From Piezodorus guildinii (Eukaryota > Arthropoda > Insecta > Hemiptera > Pentatomidae), in the NCBI GenBank assembly GCA_023052935.1, contig CM041294.1, forward strand, positions 26,276,641-26,340,640: 64,000 nt of DNA, in the 5' to 3' direction. The position numbers and the translations under genes were made by a program. Of this stretch, positions 52,995-62,480 are shown piece after piece. Each line of letters opens with the position of its first letter. The stretch's first letter is position 1. The notes beneath the pieces are model-generated. The model was not told where the DNA came from. It saw nothing but the letters and a program-made list of their open reading frames with translations, and searched no databases.

Positions 52995-53519
52995 CCAAGG
53001 AAAATCGCTTCCAGGCTAAACAAGCCTAAATCACAGGACTTTATATATCTATAAAAAGCAAAGGGACAATAAAAAGCAGGGTGGATATCGGAACCGAGGG
53101 ACCCTTAATGCGGCTATAAACCGCTCAGCAATAATATCGAATAAAATACGTTAAGAGTCCTTCAAGTTTTACTGAAAAAAAATATATATTATCATTAGAA
53201 GCTCAAATAATAAAAAACGCTGCAAATTATTACACAATGGTTTATTATTTCCAAATAACAATATTGGGGTATAACTGTTAATAAGGCTGTTGATAGGCAA
53301 TTAAATAATATGAAAAGCACTAATTCAAACACTACCACTGATTTCAAAACGCAATATCTAAGCTTGTTGTAAACCAAATTCAATGTTTCTTTTTTTATTT
53401 GGTCCAAAATTGTTTTGGAGAATAGCACTGGGATCTTCTGGAACCCTGATTTTCTATCTACTTGTGAATAGTTTAGTTTTTCTCTTTTATATAATTATTG
53501 GCGGTTTTTCGGTTAAAAA
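52995..53519. other. Stretch without recognised genes
   Basis: 52995-53150 is less AT-rich and may extend the repeat arm ('ggaaaatcgcttccaggcta', also near 39299). The rest is AT-rich and unassigned. Confidence 0.3.
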
Positions 53520-54045
53520 ACAATCTTCAAAAATAACGTAGTTACAAGCGTATTCATAAGCGAGATTTCAATTATTTATTTTTCCGTTTCTTTATTTTGT
53601 TTTTTGTTTATCGCGCTTTACTGATTCTAAAACTCTCTACACCCTTTTCTTTATCTTCAAAAATAACTGAGTTATAAGCCTATTTATGTGAAAAATATCA
53701 ATTTTTTTCATTTCTTTTTTCTCTTTCAGATAGTTATTAAATAAGCGATAATGACTTTTTTTTTCTAACTTTGAAAATAACGTAGTTACAAGCGTATTCA
53801 TAAGCGAGATTTCAATTTTTTTTATTTTTCCGTATCTTTATTTTGTCTTTTGTTTATCGCGCTATACCGATTCTAAAACTCTATACACACTTTTCTCTAT
53901 CTTCAAAAATAACTGAGTTATAAGAGTATTTATGTGAAAAATATCAATTTTTTTTTTTTTTTCTCTTAGATAGTTATTAATAAGCGATAATGAATTTTTT
54001 TCTATCTTCGAAAATAACAATATTTAAGCGAATTTCAATTTTTCT
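53520..54045. repeat. Tandem repeat, ~240-bp unit built of two diverged halves
   Basis: 'aaataacgtagttacaagcg' occurs at 53531 and 53775 (period 244), with a decayed third start at 54012. Midway in each unit is the related 'aaataactgagttataag' (53661 and about 53907), so each unit is itself an old duplication of roughly 120 bp. Other block markers ('tttatcgcgct', 'gataatga') keep the same spacing. Confidence 0.88.
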
Positions 54046-54049
54046 TGAA

Positions 54050-54400
54050 GCGGGATTTCAAGACCCAAACCATAGACCTCTAACGGAGAACTGCCTCACG
54101 CCAAAGGTCTCGCGGAACTTTTCTTTTAGGAAAGGGATGCATTTCTGGCAGATGACTCACTCCCTTTCCACTACAGCTGCTTGATCGAGGTCATTAGTCT
54201 CATATCGAACGGTAGGGTCAAGGATCGTTGCAGTAGTTCCGTTCTTCGGGAATGCTACGATGTCTGCGTACCTAACTGATCCGTCCGTCTCAATGCAGTA
54301 GACCTCGTCATAACAGGTGAAATCTTTTTCCCTGTGGAGCTTTGCCAACTCGTTCTTAACCCTGTGGTGCCGACGCGTGATGAGGAGGGAGTTGTTTATA
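54050..54400 (-). pseudogene. LINE relic with restriction-like endonuclease domain
   Basis: The minus strand reads HHRVKNELAKLHREKDFTCY, then CIETDGSVRYADIVAFPKNG, ILDPTVRYETNDLDQAA, and after a frame-consistent stretch FRETFGVRQSSVRGLWFGS-stop. The R-x-A-D-I-V ... D-P-T-V-R-Y-E pattern matches the PD-(D/E)XK nuclease at the C-terminus of R2/NeSL-type LINEs. Only the nuclease end is present; it is one open frame from about 54400 to 54055. Confidence 0.55.
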
Positions 54401-54403
54401 ATA

Positions 54404-55145
54404 ATAAGAATAATGGCTTTATTTATTCTGTTATAAATCCCTTTAGAATTATACAAAATACAATAATGTGAGATTTAAAGTCTTAGAGTAAGAAATATAC
54501 ATTTAATAATAATTAAAAAAAAAAAAAAAGATAAAGACTAATATCAAAATAAGTAATATGATAAATCAAAAGAAAGCTTCAAAAACTAATTACTAAAAAT
54601 ATTTATAAACAATTTTGTAAAGTAATAATTAAAGAATATGAGAAATACTTAATTATCATACATAACCTCGATTAAAAATTAAAATAAAATTTGTACTTAT
54701 TATAAAAAAATGAATAAACAAATACGAAACACTTCTATAATATTTTTTATTTAAATATTTTCATGAAAACTTTATCAGCCAGGATTATTTGGAAATTGAT
54801 TGTCCAGGAAGTAATAGAAAAGACGAGATTTGAAAGTCGAAAGGGTATTACAATTACCGATATCAAAAGGAATAAAGTTCCATATAAAAGAGGATCGGAT
54901 TATGAAAAGCTGCGGTTCGATAAAGCGTAAAATCTAATCAGAAGGCCGCGCACGAGTGTTGGGGAATGGATTGGAGATTATAATAATAAGAGATCAGAGA
55001 TGTATGATGGACAGCGGGATCGGATAACTTGATAGAGGAAGGAAGCCAGGAAGTACTTGCAACGATAGGAAGGATAAAGCCACTTTAACTCTTTAAAGAA
55101 TCGAGTGACAGAGGTGTCTCTGGAGGTCCCGAAGATAAATCGGAT
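54404..55145 (-). mobile_element. CR1-like LINE 3' fragment
   Basis: The sense 3' end is 'ctaaagggatttataacaga' plus 'ataaataaagcc', as in the copy at 4.4 kb. The coding tail near 54930-54780 is decayed (FDRSFLIRSSFIWNFIPFDI-like, then FKSRLFYYFL). Upstream 'gtacttccttgcttccttc...aagttatccg' also parallels the 4.8-kb copy. Confidence 0.65.
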
Positions 55146-55148
55146 TAA

Positions 55149-55550
55149 TAAAAATAACAGGCCTACCGAACCCGAAGGTTCGATGCCGATACCACCAAAT
55201 ACTGTCTACACAGACTCGTCCAATGATCACTGTTCAAGCCCAAGCTCCCAAGATCAGCCTTAACGCAATCCTCCCATCGACGCTTCCTATCTTTCGGACG
55301 CCTACCAGTCGGTTCAGCGAGTACCAACTTTTTCGGAAGTCACCGAGACCAACAACTTTACTCGCCCCATTCGAGCCTCCGCAATGCTATCAACTCGATT
55401 ATATTCAGAGCACACAAGTTCCGCAATCCTCGTTGTGCAACCTTCTAAACTCCCCAGTGGCCTCATCTCTCTTTGGACCAAATATTTTACGCAGTACCTT
55501 ATTCTCGAAAACCTTAATCCGTCGTTCATCTTTCCACATTTCACACCCTA
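55149..55550 (-). mobile_element. RTE-like LINE 3' fragment
   Basis: The 3' end at 55149 (aataacaggcctaccgaac, inverse of the family terminus) leads to a coding remnant: RLRFSRIRYCVKYLVQREMR and GRVKLLVSVTSEKVGTR, with breaks. It ends abruptly at 55550, where the inverted repeat arm begins. Confidence 0.82.
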
Positions 55551-55947
55551 GGTTGAGGGTTAATTAGCGGGAACGAAGGCACTTATATAGAACATATAGA
55601 GACTAGCGTCTAAAACCTGACCTTTATGTCGCCCTCGCGAACGGTATGCGTCTTTCGCTAAGTGCTCCGTATTCGCTCCGATTTTAAATTACACTGGCAG
55701 TTCCTAGCGACTTTTGAGCTAAATATGGGTTCTCTGTTCCCGCGTCCGAGAGGGCTATAAAACGGTCGGCTCTCAGGCTCTAGTCATATAAAAATTCGTA
55801 TTGTTTTTAGGTCTTTATCCTGAATTTTTGAGGATTCACTTTATAAAGCCTAGATTTATCCCCAGAATAAATAATATGCTACAGCGGGGATTCGAAGCCA
55901 GGAACAGGAGACTTGTGATTTTTCAACTACATGTAAAATAATATGTT
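55551..55947 (-). repeat. Inverted repeat arm 2, SINE-1-related
   Basis: The inverse counterpart of 52603-52994, about 90% identical by eye, including the B-box-like GGATTCGAAGCC-type segment and the 'acatgtaaaataatatgtt' flank. This arm carries an extra 'gactagcgtctaaaacctga' near its 5' side. Confidence 0.8.
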
Positions 55948-56029
55948 GGATTGTAAAAAAATTCCTTCTAAAGCGTTCCATCCGTCAGAAATATCTATCA
56001 TCATTCAGAGTTTACCTGGGCATGATAAC

Positions 56030-56515
56030 TTATAATAATAATAGGCCTACCGAACCCGAAGGTTCGATGCCGATACCACCAAATTCCGCCTACACAGACT
56101 CGTCCAATGTTCACCGTTCAAGCCCAAGGCCCCCCAGATCAGCCTTAACGCAATCCTTCCATCGACGCTTCGGCCTACCTTTCGGACGCCTTCCAGTAGG
56201 ATCAGCAAATACCAATTTTCTCAGAATCCGTTCTTCACCAAGCCCAAAAAATTTACAAGTAGTACCTTATTTTCGAAACCCTTAAGCCGTTCTTCATCTT
56301 TCAAAGTAAGCGGCCACGTTTCACACCCACAAAGAACCGTCGGAAGAATAATAGTTTTATAAATTCTAACCTTTAAGTTTTTAGACAGAAGCCGCGAGCT
56401 AAGTAATTTAGCAACTGAATAATAACACGCAATTTTTGCCTTTAACCGAGACTTTATTTCCTCCTGGATTTCATTTTTTCTCATTATCATTGAACCTAAA
56501 TATAAATCGGATGAA
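56030..56515 (-). mobile_element. RTE-like LINE, internally deleted
   Basis: The 3' end is 'aataataggcctaccgaac' at 56033. The coding remnant is MRKNEIQEEIKSRLKAKIAC, LKVRIYKTIILPTVLCGCET, WPLTLKDEERLKGFENKVLL (56490-56221); the segment between FGLVKNGF and the RPxGRPKRRW tail is deleted. Confidence 0.85.
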
Positions 56516-56970
56516 GCAATTATAAAATCTTTTCAGTTTTTCCTCAAGATTTCTAGAGGCACTCCCAAAAAACACTGTGCAACAATATTCAGTAAAATAG
56601 GTGCGGTTTCTAAAATACTCGACTACAAAGGTATAAAATTTAAATTCGCATAGGTATATCATGCTGAATTTGAATAGGATGTTTCAAGGAAATTTTGTTG
56701 GCCAACTACTTTACATTATAAACTTTTCATCTCAAAAACTTTTACTGATGAAAGGTGATTCAGTTAGCCAACTCCCACCCTCTTACGGTTCCGAGACCGT
56801 GTGAGAGCTACGCGAACATTCACTAAGGATTCACCCATAAAAAATAACCAAAATATCACTTTTAGATTTTTTTATTTTTTTTATTCAATTAGGTTTGACC
56901 TTGAAGTTTGCTGCATTTCTCAGTCGAAAAATTATTCTGCTCACGTCTGTGGAGAATCAGAAAGGATTTT
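56516..56970. other. Stretch without recognised features
   Basis: Decayed upstream RTE-like sequence may continue to about 56540. The rest is unassigned. Confidence 0.3.
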
Positions 56971-56974
56971 TATA

Positions 56975-57115
56975 TTTATATGGATAGAGCACTAAACAAC
57001 TGCTCACCGTATTCCGGGTTCAAATCAGTATCAGTTCAAATCTGTGGAAGAGAAATTATTAATTCTCTCAAAGGAGGGAGACCCTCATAGGGCAAACCCA
57101 ATCTCTATTAAATTT
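56975..57115 (+). mobile_element. Possible SINE fragment (tRNA-like head)
   Basis: TGGATAGAGCACTAAACAAC and CCGGGTTCAAATCAG are placed like A and B boxes about 40 bp apart. 'ggagggagaccctcatagg' follows and resembles the SINE-1 body (tatggagaccctcctgggg). Only one such copy was seen. Confidence 0.4.
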
Positions 57116-57215
57116 ATACAAATTAAGAAAATGATCTATGTGATCTCGGTCAAATTATCTCGTGTTGTGTAAAAGTGCGAATCTCTCTCCGTCTGTACTG
57201 AGTCCAAGATCTTTC

Positions 57216-57224
57216 TTTTTTTTT

Positions 57225-57262
<38 letters not shown>

Positions 57263-57365
57263 GTTAATAATTAATAATATTATTAATAATAATAATAATA
57301 ATTAACCTTTGTAACAGACAAAAAAAAAAAACTCCCTCTCTCTCTCCCCTCCCCCCCCTCAAAAT
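57216..57365. repeat. Low-complexity cluster: T-run, (AAT)n, A-run, CT/C-rich
   Basis: Long T-run 57228-57260, AAT repeats 57265-57302, an A-run and a CT/C-rich tract. 57369 onwards is a decayed piece of the 36.2-kb module (gagggcttacgtttca). Confidence 0.8.
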
Positions 57366-57484
57366 GTGAGGGCTTACGTTTCAAGATACGTAAAACCCGA
57401 ATAATGAATGAATTTAATTTAATTATTATTTTCAAATTACTATATTAGAGTATCACTGTTTATAGGCCATTAACTAATATGAAA

Positions 57485-57862
57485 AGCAATAATTAATTCA
57501 AAGGAAAATGGCCTATGACCACTGCTTTTTTAAATTTGACTCTCAGCGATGATATCCACTCAGATATATTCACAGGGTACAAGCTCCGCAATTCCGCGTT
57601 GCGCAACCTTCTAATATCCGCAATGGCCTGATCTCTCTTTGGGCCAAATATTTTACGCAGTAACTTATTTTTGGAAACCTTAAGCCGTTGTTCATCCTTC
57701 AAAGTAAGCGGCCATGTTTCACACCCGTAAAGGACCGTCGGAAGAATAATAGTTTTATAAATTCTAATCTTTAAGTTTTTAGACAGAAGCTGCAAGCTAA
57801 GTAATTTAAAAACTGAATAATAACACGAATTTCCCACCTTTAACCGAGACTTTATTTCATAT
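57485..57862 (-). mobile_element. RTE-like LINE fragment
   Basis: A minus-strand frame from 57837 to 57493: NSCYYSVFKLLSLQLLSKNL, KIRIYKTIILPTVLYGCETW, KNKLLRKIFGPKRDQAIADI, LRNAELRSLYPVNISEWISS. This is the most intact copy of this C-terminal region in the window (GPKRDQ motif present). Both ends are missing. Confidence 0.85.
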
Positions 57863-59068
57863 TATATTAAATTACTTTTAATAGGCCGCCATTTTTAAAA
57901 TAACCAGCTGATATTAACATCTAGGAGTTAAGATCATCGAAGCATATGAAGAAAAAAAATGGTCCAGTAGTTTCGGAGAAATACCGCGAACGGCGGACAA
58001 ACGGATATATTTTCTAATTGTTATTTCTGTTCTGCGTATCTTGAAACTCAGTGGAGTGATATTAGTTGGTGAATATTGTTGGTCTTGACAATGTTTCACA
58101 ACTGTTTTTACGTTTGGTATAATATGGAATAAAGTTACAACTATGAAGATACTATTTATAATTATCAACACCTGCATATTTGATGATCCTATAGCTAAAT
58201 GTACGTTCGTTTAAGCTCCGTTTCCTCACTTAGTTTGTAACCTTGCTTAATTGATGCCGGGTTAGAGAAGAGGCTCAGCACGCCCGAAAGTGGAAAGAAC
58301 AACTCTTAATGGAGGCAAAAGTAATCCAGTTAGCCTCGGCGGGCCGCAGGGAAACACGACACATTCCTTCCTGGACCTTACCGTCCACTAATGGGCCTAA
58401 TGTCCTAAATGTCGTTTGGGAGGAGGTTTAGGGTCCAATTTGTTTTGTCCCCTCCTTCCGTGGGTCCGACTCAATTCCTTCTCCTCGACTATCAGTTCTT
58501 TACAATTCTTTATGAGCTGCTTTCCACTCACAGCCAAAGAACACCGATTGCTCAAGAACTTCCTTACCTAAGTATGGTCTCGTAATATAATGTCTTTAAA
58601 AGTAAAATTATTTTACAAACTAGAAATCAGCTAATAGGTGATGCTATATCTCCGTGAATTTTTGGAGTAGTCAATAGAAAATGCATAGGAGATGTTGAAA
58701 GTATAATTACATCAGAAAGAATTGTATGAAAAACTTTTTGGGGGCGGTAAGTACAGAAAACACAACAAGCAAACAATGTTATTTTAAAAGCATTGTGAAG
58801 GAGATTTAGGCTTAAGCCTTACATCATCGGAGCAGAAAACCGAAACTTGGCACACACTTAAAAAAAGTATGTTTAATTTTGCGTGTTTTCTCTACAGACT
58901 AATTTCTACCTTGTTGAAGTCAGATCCTAAATCATTTTAGGATCATCATCGTCTTTTGTTTCGCAGATGTGTGTGCTCTTTATAAAATATTTAACTATTT
59001 TGTTTTAATGGAACTACATTTTTTAACATCTAATGCAATAGTCTAACATGGAACATTTATGTTGCTTG
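57863..59068. other. Probable single-copy DNA, no gene recognised
   Basis: No match to any repeat in the window. 58195-58520 is clearly less AT-rich (ggcgggccgcagggaaacac region) and has no long frame. Confidence 0.45.
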
Positions 59069-59070
59069 TG

Positions 59071-59275
59071 GGCGGGGTAGCTGGGTGGGCTAGCGCGCGT
59101 TGCTTTGAACATGCGTTGCCCTAGCAACATATGACCAAACCTTGTAAAACCAAATAATTATGAGTTCGAGTCTCGGTGCTGGGGAGATTTTATCTCGGCA
59201 TTCATCCCTCGGCCCGAGAAACCCCCTTATAGCTTTCAAAGGAGAGATAGGGGGAACCGAAAAAAAAAAAAAAAA
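59071..59275 (+). mobile_element. SINE-3 copy 1
   Basis: The head is GGCGGGGTAGCTGGGTGGGC with A-box-like 'gggtgggctagcgcgcg', a conserved TTGCCCTAGCAACATATGAC, the B box GAGTTCGAGTCTC, the body 'ttttatctcggcattcatcc' and 'tatagctttcaaaggagag', and an A-run of 15. It is complete for the family. Confidence 0.85.
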
Positions 59276-59310
59276 GTTCTTGCTTATTTTATTCCATGGA
59301 CCCCCGTGAA

Positions 59311-59512
59311 AGCCCGTGGCTGTGTGGCTAGCGCGCGTTGCTTTGAACATGCGTTGCCCTAGCAACATATGACCAAATCTTGCAAAACCGAATAATTACG
59401 AGTTGAGTCTCGGGCGTGGGAGGATTTTATTTCGCCATTCATCCTCCGCCCTCATCCCCCGGCCCGAGAAACCCCCCCTCCCCCCCATATAGCCTTTAAA
59501 GGGGAGGTAGGG
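59311..59512 (+). mobile_element. SINE-3 copy 2, directly behind copy 1
   Basis: Same order as copy 1, with B box 'gagttgagtctcg' (one base lost) and a body lengthened by a C-rich stretch. It lacks an A-tail; SINE-2 follows at once. Confidence 0.85.
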
Positions 59513-59745
59513 ATTTGGCTAGCGCACTAGTCTCTCACGCCTAAGGTTGTGAGTTCGAATCCCAATCCCGACGGGACTTTTATAAGAATTTAATTAAATG
59601 GTATGTGGGACCCATCAGCTTACTGGTGGTCACTCATAAAAATAGGGACGACATCAGCCCTTATCCTGTAACATTTCATCGAGAAACGTGGTGAGAATAT
59701 TCTCCGAAGAGATTACACCACGCACTAAGAGCCTACACGCGCCAG
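59513..59745 (+). mobile_element. SINE-2 copy fused behind SINE-3
   Basis: 'ttggctagcgcactagtctctc', B box GAGTTCGAATCCC (exact), 'gggacttttataag', then 'gtgggacccatcagc' and 'ggtggtcactca' as in the 14.95-kb copy, ending near 'agcctacacgcgccag'. Confidence 0.82.
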
Positions 59746-60050
59746 AGAAAAAACAATTTTTCATTTCACGAGCTATTTAAAAATAATGTTTTGTATCTTT
59801 TGGACATATGCATCGCTAAAGATACATATTAGATGAGGTTCAAGATGTAATTAATATATTCTTATAAAATATTGTATAATACAGAAACGAGCTTGAAAAT
59901 TAATAGCAATCAATAAAATGCTAAAATAAAAGTAGTTTTAATAGTCGGTGAACCGTACAGAAGAATACTATTCCCGATCATTTATAGGGCATGTACAGCT
60001 GGTATTCCAATCCATCCTAACACTTTCCTCACTACTTAGAATTATAATCA
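59746..60050. other. Stretch without recognised features
   Basis: No family match. Confidence 0.3.
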
Positions 60051-60054
60051 ATCC

Positions 60055-60465
60055 TAATAAATTCCACTAACTTACCTTTGCCCTTCGTCGCAAACATAGC
60101 CTACCTGTCCCACTATCTCACTGTCCCATTGTATCCTAGAGCAACTTTCCACTAATCTCTGTTGAGCAGATACGCTACCTAAAAGTCCATCCTGACAAAC
60201 ATCTTATTTGGAACCCTCACATTAAACTTAAAATTCAAGAAACTGTTGCAGATACCGATATACCGATATACTACAAAAATCCATCATTAGGGCAATCTGG
60301 AAACATGGAATGAGTTATGGGGTGCCAACAAATCATCAAATCCCTCCAACATCCTTATAATAAAAATTTCTTCGAAATATGCTGAACTCCTGAACCAATA
60401 GAACTATTCTCAATACCTGAATATCCCATTAGTTGCAGACTATGCCAGAAATAGATTTCAGTAAG
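60055..60465 (+). mobile_element. Jockey-type LINE relic, decayed
   Basis: Fragments in order: TFALRRKHSLPVP-like, RYLKVHPDKHLIWNPHIKLK, RAIWKHG, LWGANKSSN and DYARNRFQ, with breaks. It appears to continue at 61290 after a block of other insertions. Confidence 0.6.
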
Positions 60466-60479
60466 TGTAAGTATTTAAT

Positions 60480-60807
60480 TTCAGTCTTGGTTTCAGTTTT
60501 AAATGATGAATTGAAAAGATTGAATAAAGAAGTCTCAGTCTCTGCTTCAGGATTATTTTATTCTTGTTGATATGAGATTTGTGTGTTTTTAAAAGGAAAG
60601 TAGAGGACACGTCTCGTGTCGCAGAATTAAATTGTGATTTGATTTAGTCAGATTTTTCCAGACTTTGAATCAGTCGTGTAATTTTATTAAATACTGTTGA
60701 AGGACCTGTTAGGCGCGTTTTAGTTCTGTATGAGTTTTTAAGATTCCAGTGTCGTCTGCATACGTCGCTGTTAGAACTGCAAGGTATGTCATGTGTTTAT
60801 ATAACCT
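60480..60807 (-). mobile_element. Jockey-type LINE relic, opposite strand
   Basis: The minus strand at about 60800-60690 reads TYLAVLTATYADDTGILKTH, containing the catalytic YADD, then decayed WFKVWK and HETCPLLSFK regions. It lies between the two halves of the plus-strand relic. Confidence 0.6.
60770..60807. repeat. 38-bp target-site duplication, left copy
   Basis: It begins GTTAGAACTGCAAGGTATGT and recurs at 61252-61289 with one difference, bracketing the Jockey-A-type 3' end. Confidence 0.88.
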
Positions 60808-61251
60808 ATTCCCGATTCACTTCACACCAGTGACGGGCTGAGAGCGAGGCGCTAAAATCTCTTGGATTCCGCTTTTTCCTCCACAAGTGGAGGGAAAAGC
60901 CAAGTCTGGGGTCCCTCTAGCAGTTGTATATATTGTATATAGTTATGTTTGTTTGTATGATGTTTATTTATTTGCCAAATTTTTATTTATCTTAATTATA
61001 GGTTGATGTTTTGATTTGTTTAGTTTTTATATTTATTATTATTTAATTCTATATATATCATTTATTCGTATTTATCTCAATGATAGGTTGTTGTTTGTTT
61101 TTTATTTTGTATATATATTATATTTTATCTAATTTTACATTATCATTGTATACTGTATATATTGTGGAATGGGATCTTATATCACTATTACTAATGTTCA
61201 TATACAAACAAATTGTAATATATCTCAATAAAAAAAAAAAAAAAAAAAAAA
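60808..61251 (+). mobile_element. Jockey-A-like LINE, 3' UTR only
   Basis: The insertion starts near 60820 in the middle of the structured 3' UTR region (gctgagagcgaggcgct), includes the second hairpin (60868-60905) and ends 'atatctcaata' plus about 22 A (61230-61251). Between the duplication and the LINE are about 12 bp of filler (attcccgatt...), identical to sequence at 61341-61352. Confidence 0.9.
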
Positions 61252-61289
61252 GTTAGAACTGCAAGGTATGTCATGAGTTTATATAACCT

Positions 61290-61536
61290 CCTTCGATTCC
61301 AAACTACTGTCCTACTTATCCGTAACCCTCTCATTTCCACCTATTCCCGATTATCTATCTACGATGAGTCTGAAAAGAAGGTGGCCTTGAGGCCTGATAG
61401 TAAAATAAACATTGATGTGCTGTCTTTGGGTATCTTCTTCACAAGAGTTAATGAAGCCTATTATCGTATTTTTTACATTTACAAGTAGTATTTATTTGTA
61501 CAGTTGTAAATATAAATTTAAATAAAGATAAAAACA
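61290..61536 (+). mobile_element. Jockey-B LINE 3' end
   Basis: Decayed coding end (FQTTVLLIRNPLISTYSRL, then ESEKKVALRPD in a shifted frame corresponding to PRRLKRRWPRDL), then the 3' UTR 'gctgtctttgggtatcttc' and 'gtacagttgtaaatataaat'. It is probably the rest of the relic at 60055-60465. Confidence 0.7.
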
Positions 61537-61960
61537 ATTTAATTAAATAATTTTTAGCAATGTTGTCACTGTTAACCAGATGTATTCAAATCCTGAAACG
61601 AATCTTAAAGCTGAAGTGGATGCATTCTCTTTGAAAGATTTTCGTGACTAAACGAAAGGACACCACCCCCTGTTATAAAATATTCTTTTATCATCGTGCC
61701 TCTGCTACTTCCCTCCCCCCCACTCTTATCCTCAGAATCAGTTTAAGGGTTAGTGCTTCTATCCCATCCCCTATCCTCTTATTGAGACTAAGCAGTTAAT
61801 GGATGTTGGCTGTAAGCTTGTTAGACTCTTGCAGCCCCAATTACTGATACCTCCGTCCAAAGAGGAAATAAGTAATGAAGTTGAGCATTAAGCAGACTCT
61901 TTTTTTATGAAGAGCAAGATCCAACAAAGTGAAATTTTCAAATTGAATAAATAACCTGCT
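61537..61960. other. Probable single-copy DNA, no gene recognised
   Basis: 61630-61880 is less AT-rich with a C-run; no frame or repeat recognised. Confidence 0.35.
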
Positions 61961-61964
61961 ACAC

Positions 61965-62320
61965 ATCAAAAACCAAACCTGTACCACTACAACCCATGAA
62001 GGGTCTGGGGCTCAGTACATATAGAGATCAGTCCTGTTTCTAGGCCAACGGCAGTTCAATGAGGTGATTAATCCTTGATCACGCTTAGATGTTAGAGTTT
62101 TCCTCAATTATTTTGGATACCTACTTTAAGGAGGCTAGGTCTGCCCCAGGAGGCTCTCCATACCCTAGGGTCGCCCCCCCCCCCCCCGACTGAATTAACA
62201 GAATAAATAATATTTTGCCTCAGCCGGGATTCGGACCCAGGCCCCGGAGAACAGTAGACTATAGCTCCCTCCACTAGACCACGCCGCTCCCTACTAGACC
62301 ATCCGCCATCCACTAGACCA
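61965..62320 (-). mobile_element. SINE-1 copy, most complete, with repeated A-box motif
   Basis: On the minus strand the head contains TGGTCTAGT three times (near 62318, 62299 and 62279), the last as GGAGCGGCGTGGTCTAGTGG. The B box GGGTCCGAATCCC is at about 62224-62236, then 'aaatattatttattctgtta', a G-run, 'tatggagagcctcctgggg', 'cacctcattgaactgc' and 'catgggttgtagtggtacag'. It is the reference copy for the family in this window. Confidence 0.78.
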
Positions 62321-62480
62321 CATCATCACATAACACCCCTCTAATAACTGACACTTATATTGGTATACAACTAATATATTTCACATATTTTTTTAACGTT
62401 TACATTTTGTTTTCGTTGAAATTCCTCGTAGTTTTCTTGGAAACATATCTTTTTATCAGAGTATCTAGAAGTATACACTA

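Noticed and set aside
54157..54456. Host gene for the open frame with DPTVRYE
   Set aside because: The motif pattern fits the nuclease end of a LINE, the sequence upstream is another LINE, and no splice sites are evident; a host gene cannot be fully excluded.
57216..57302. T-run and AAT repeats as a possible CRISPR-like or regulatory array
   Set aside because: Simple low-complexity sequence; no regular repeat-spacer structure exists here or elsewhere in the window.
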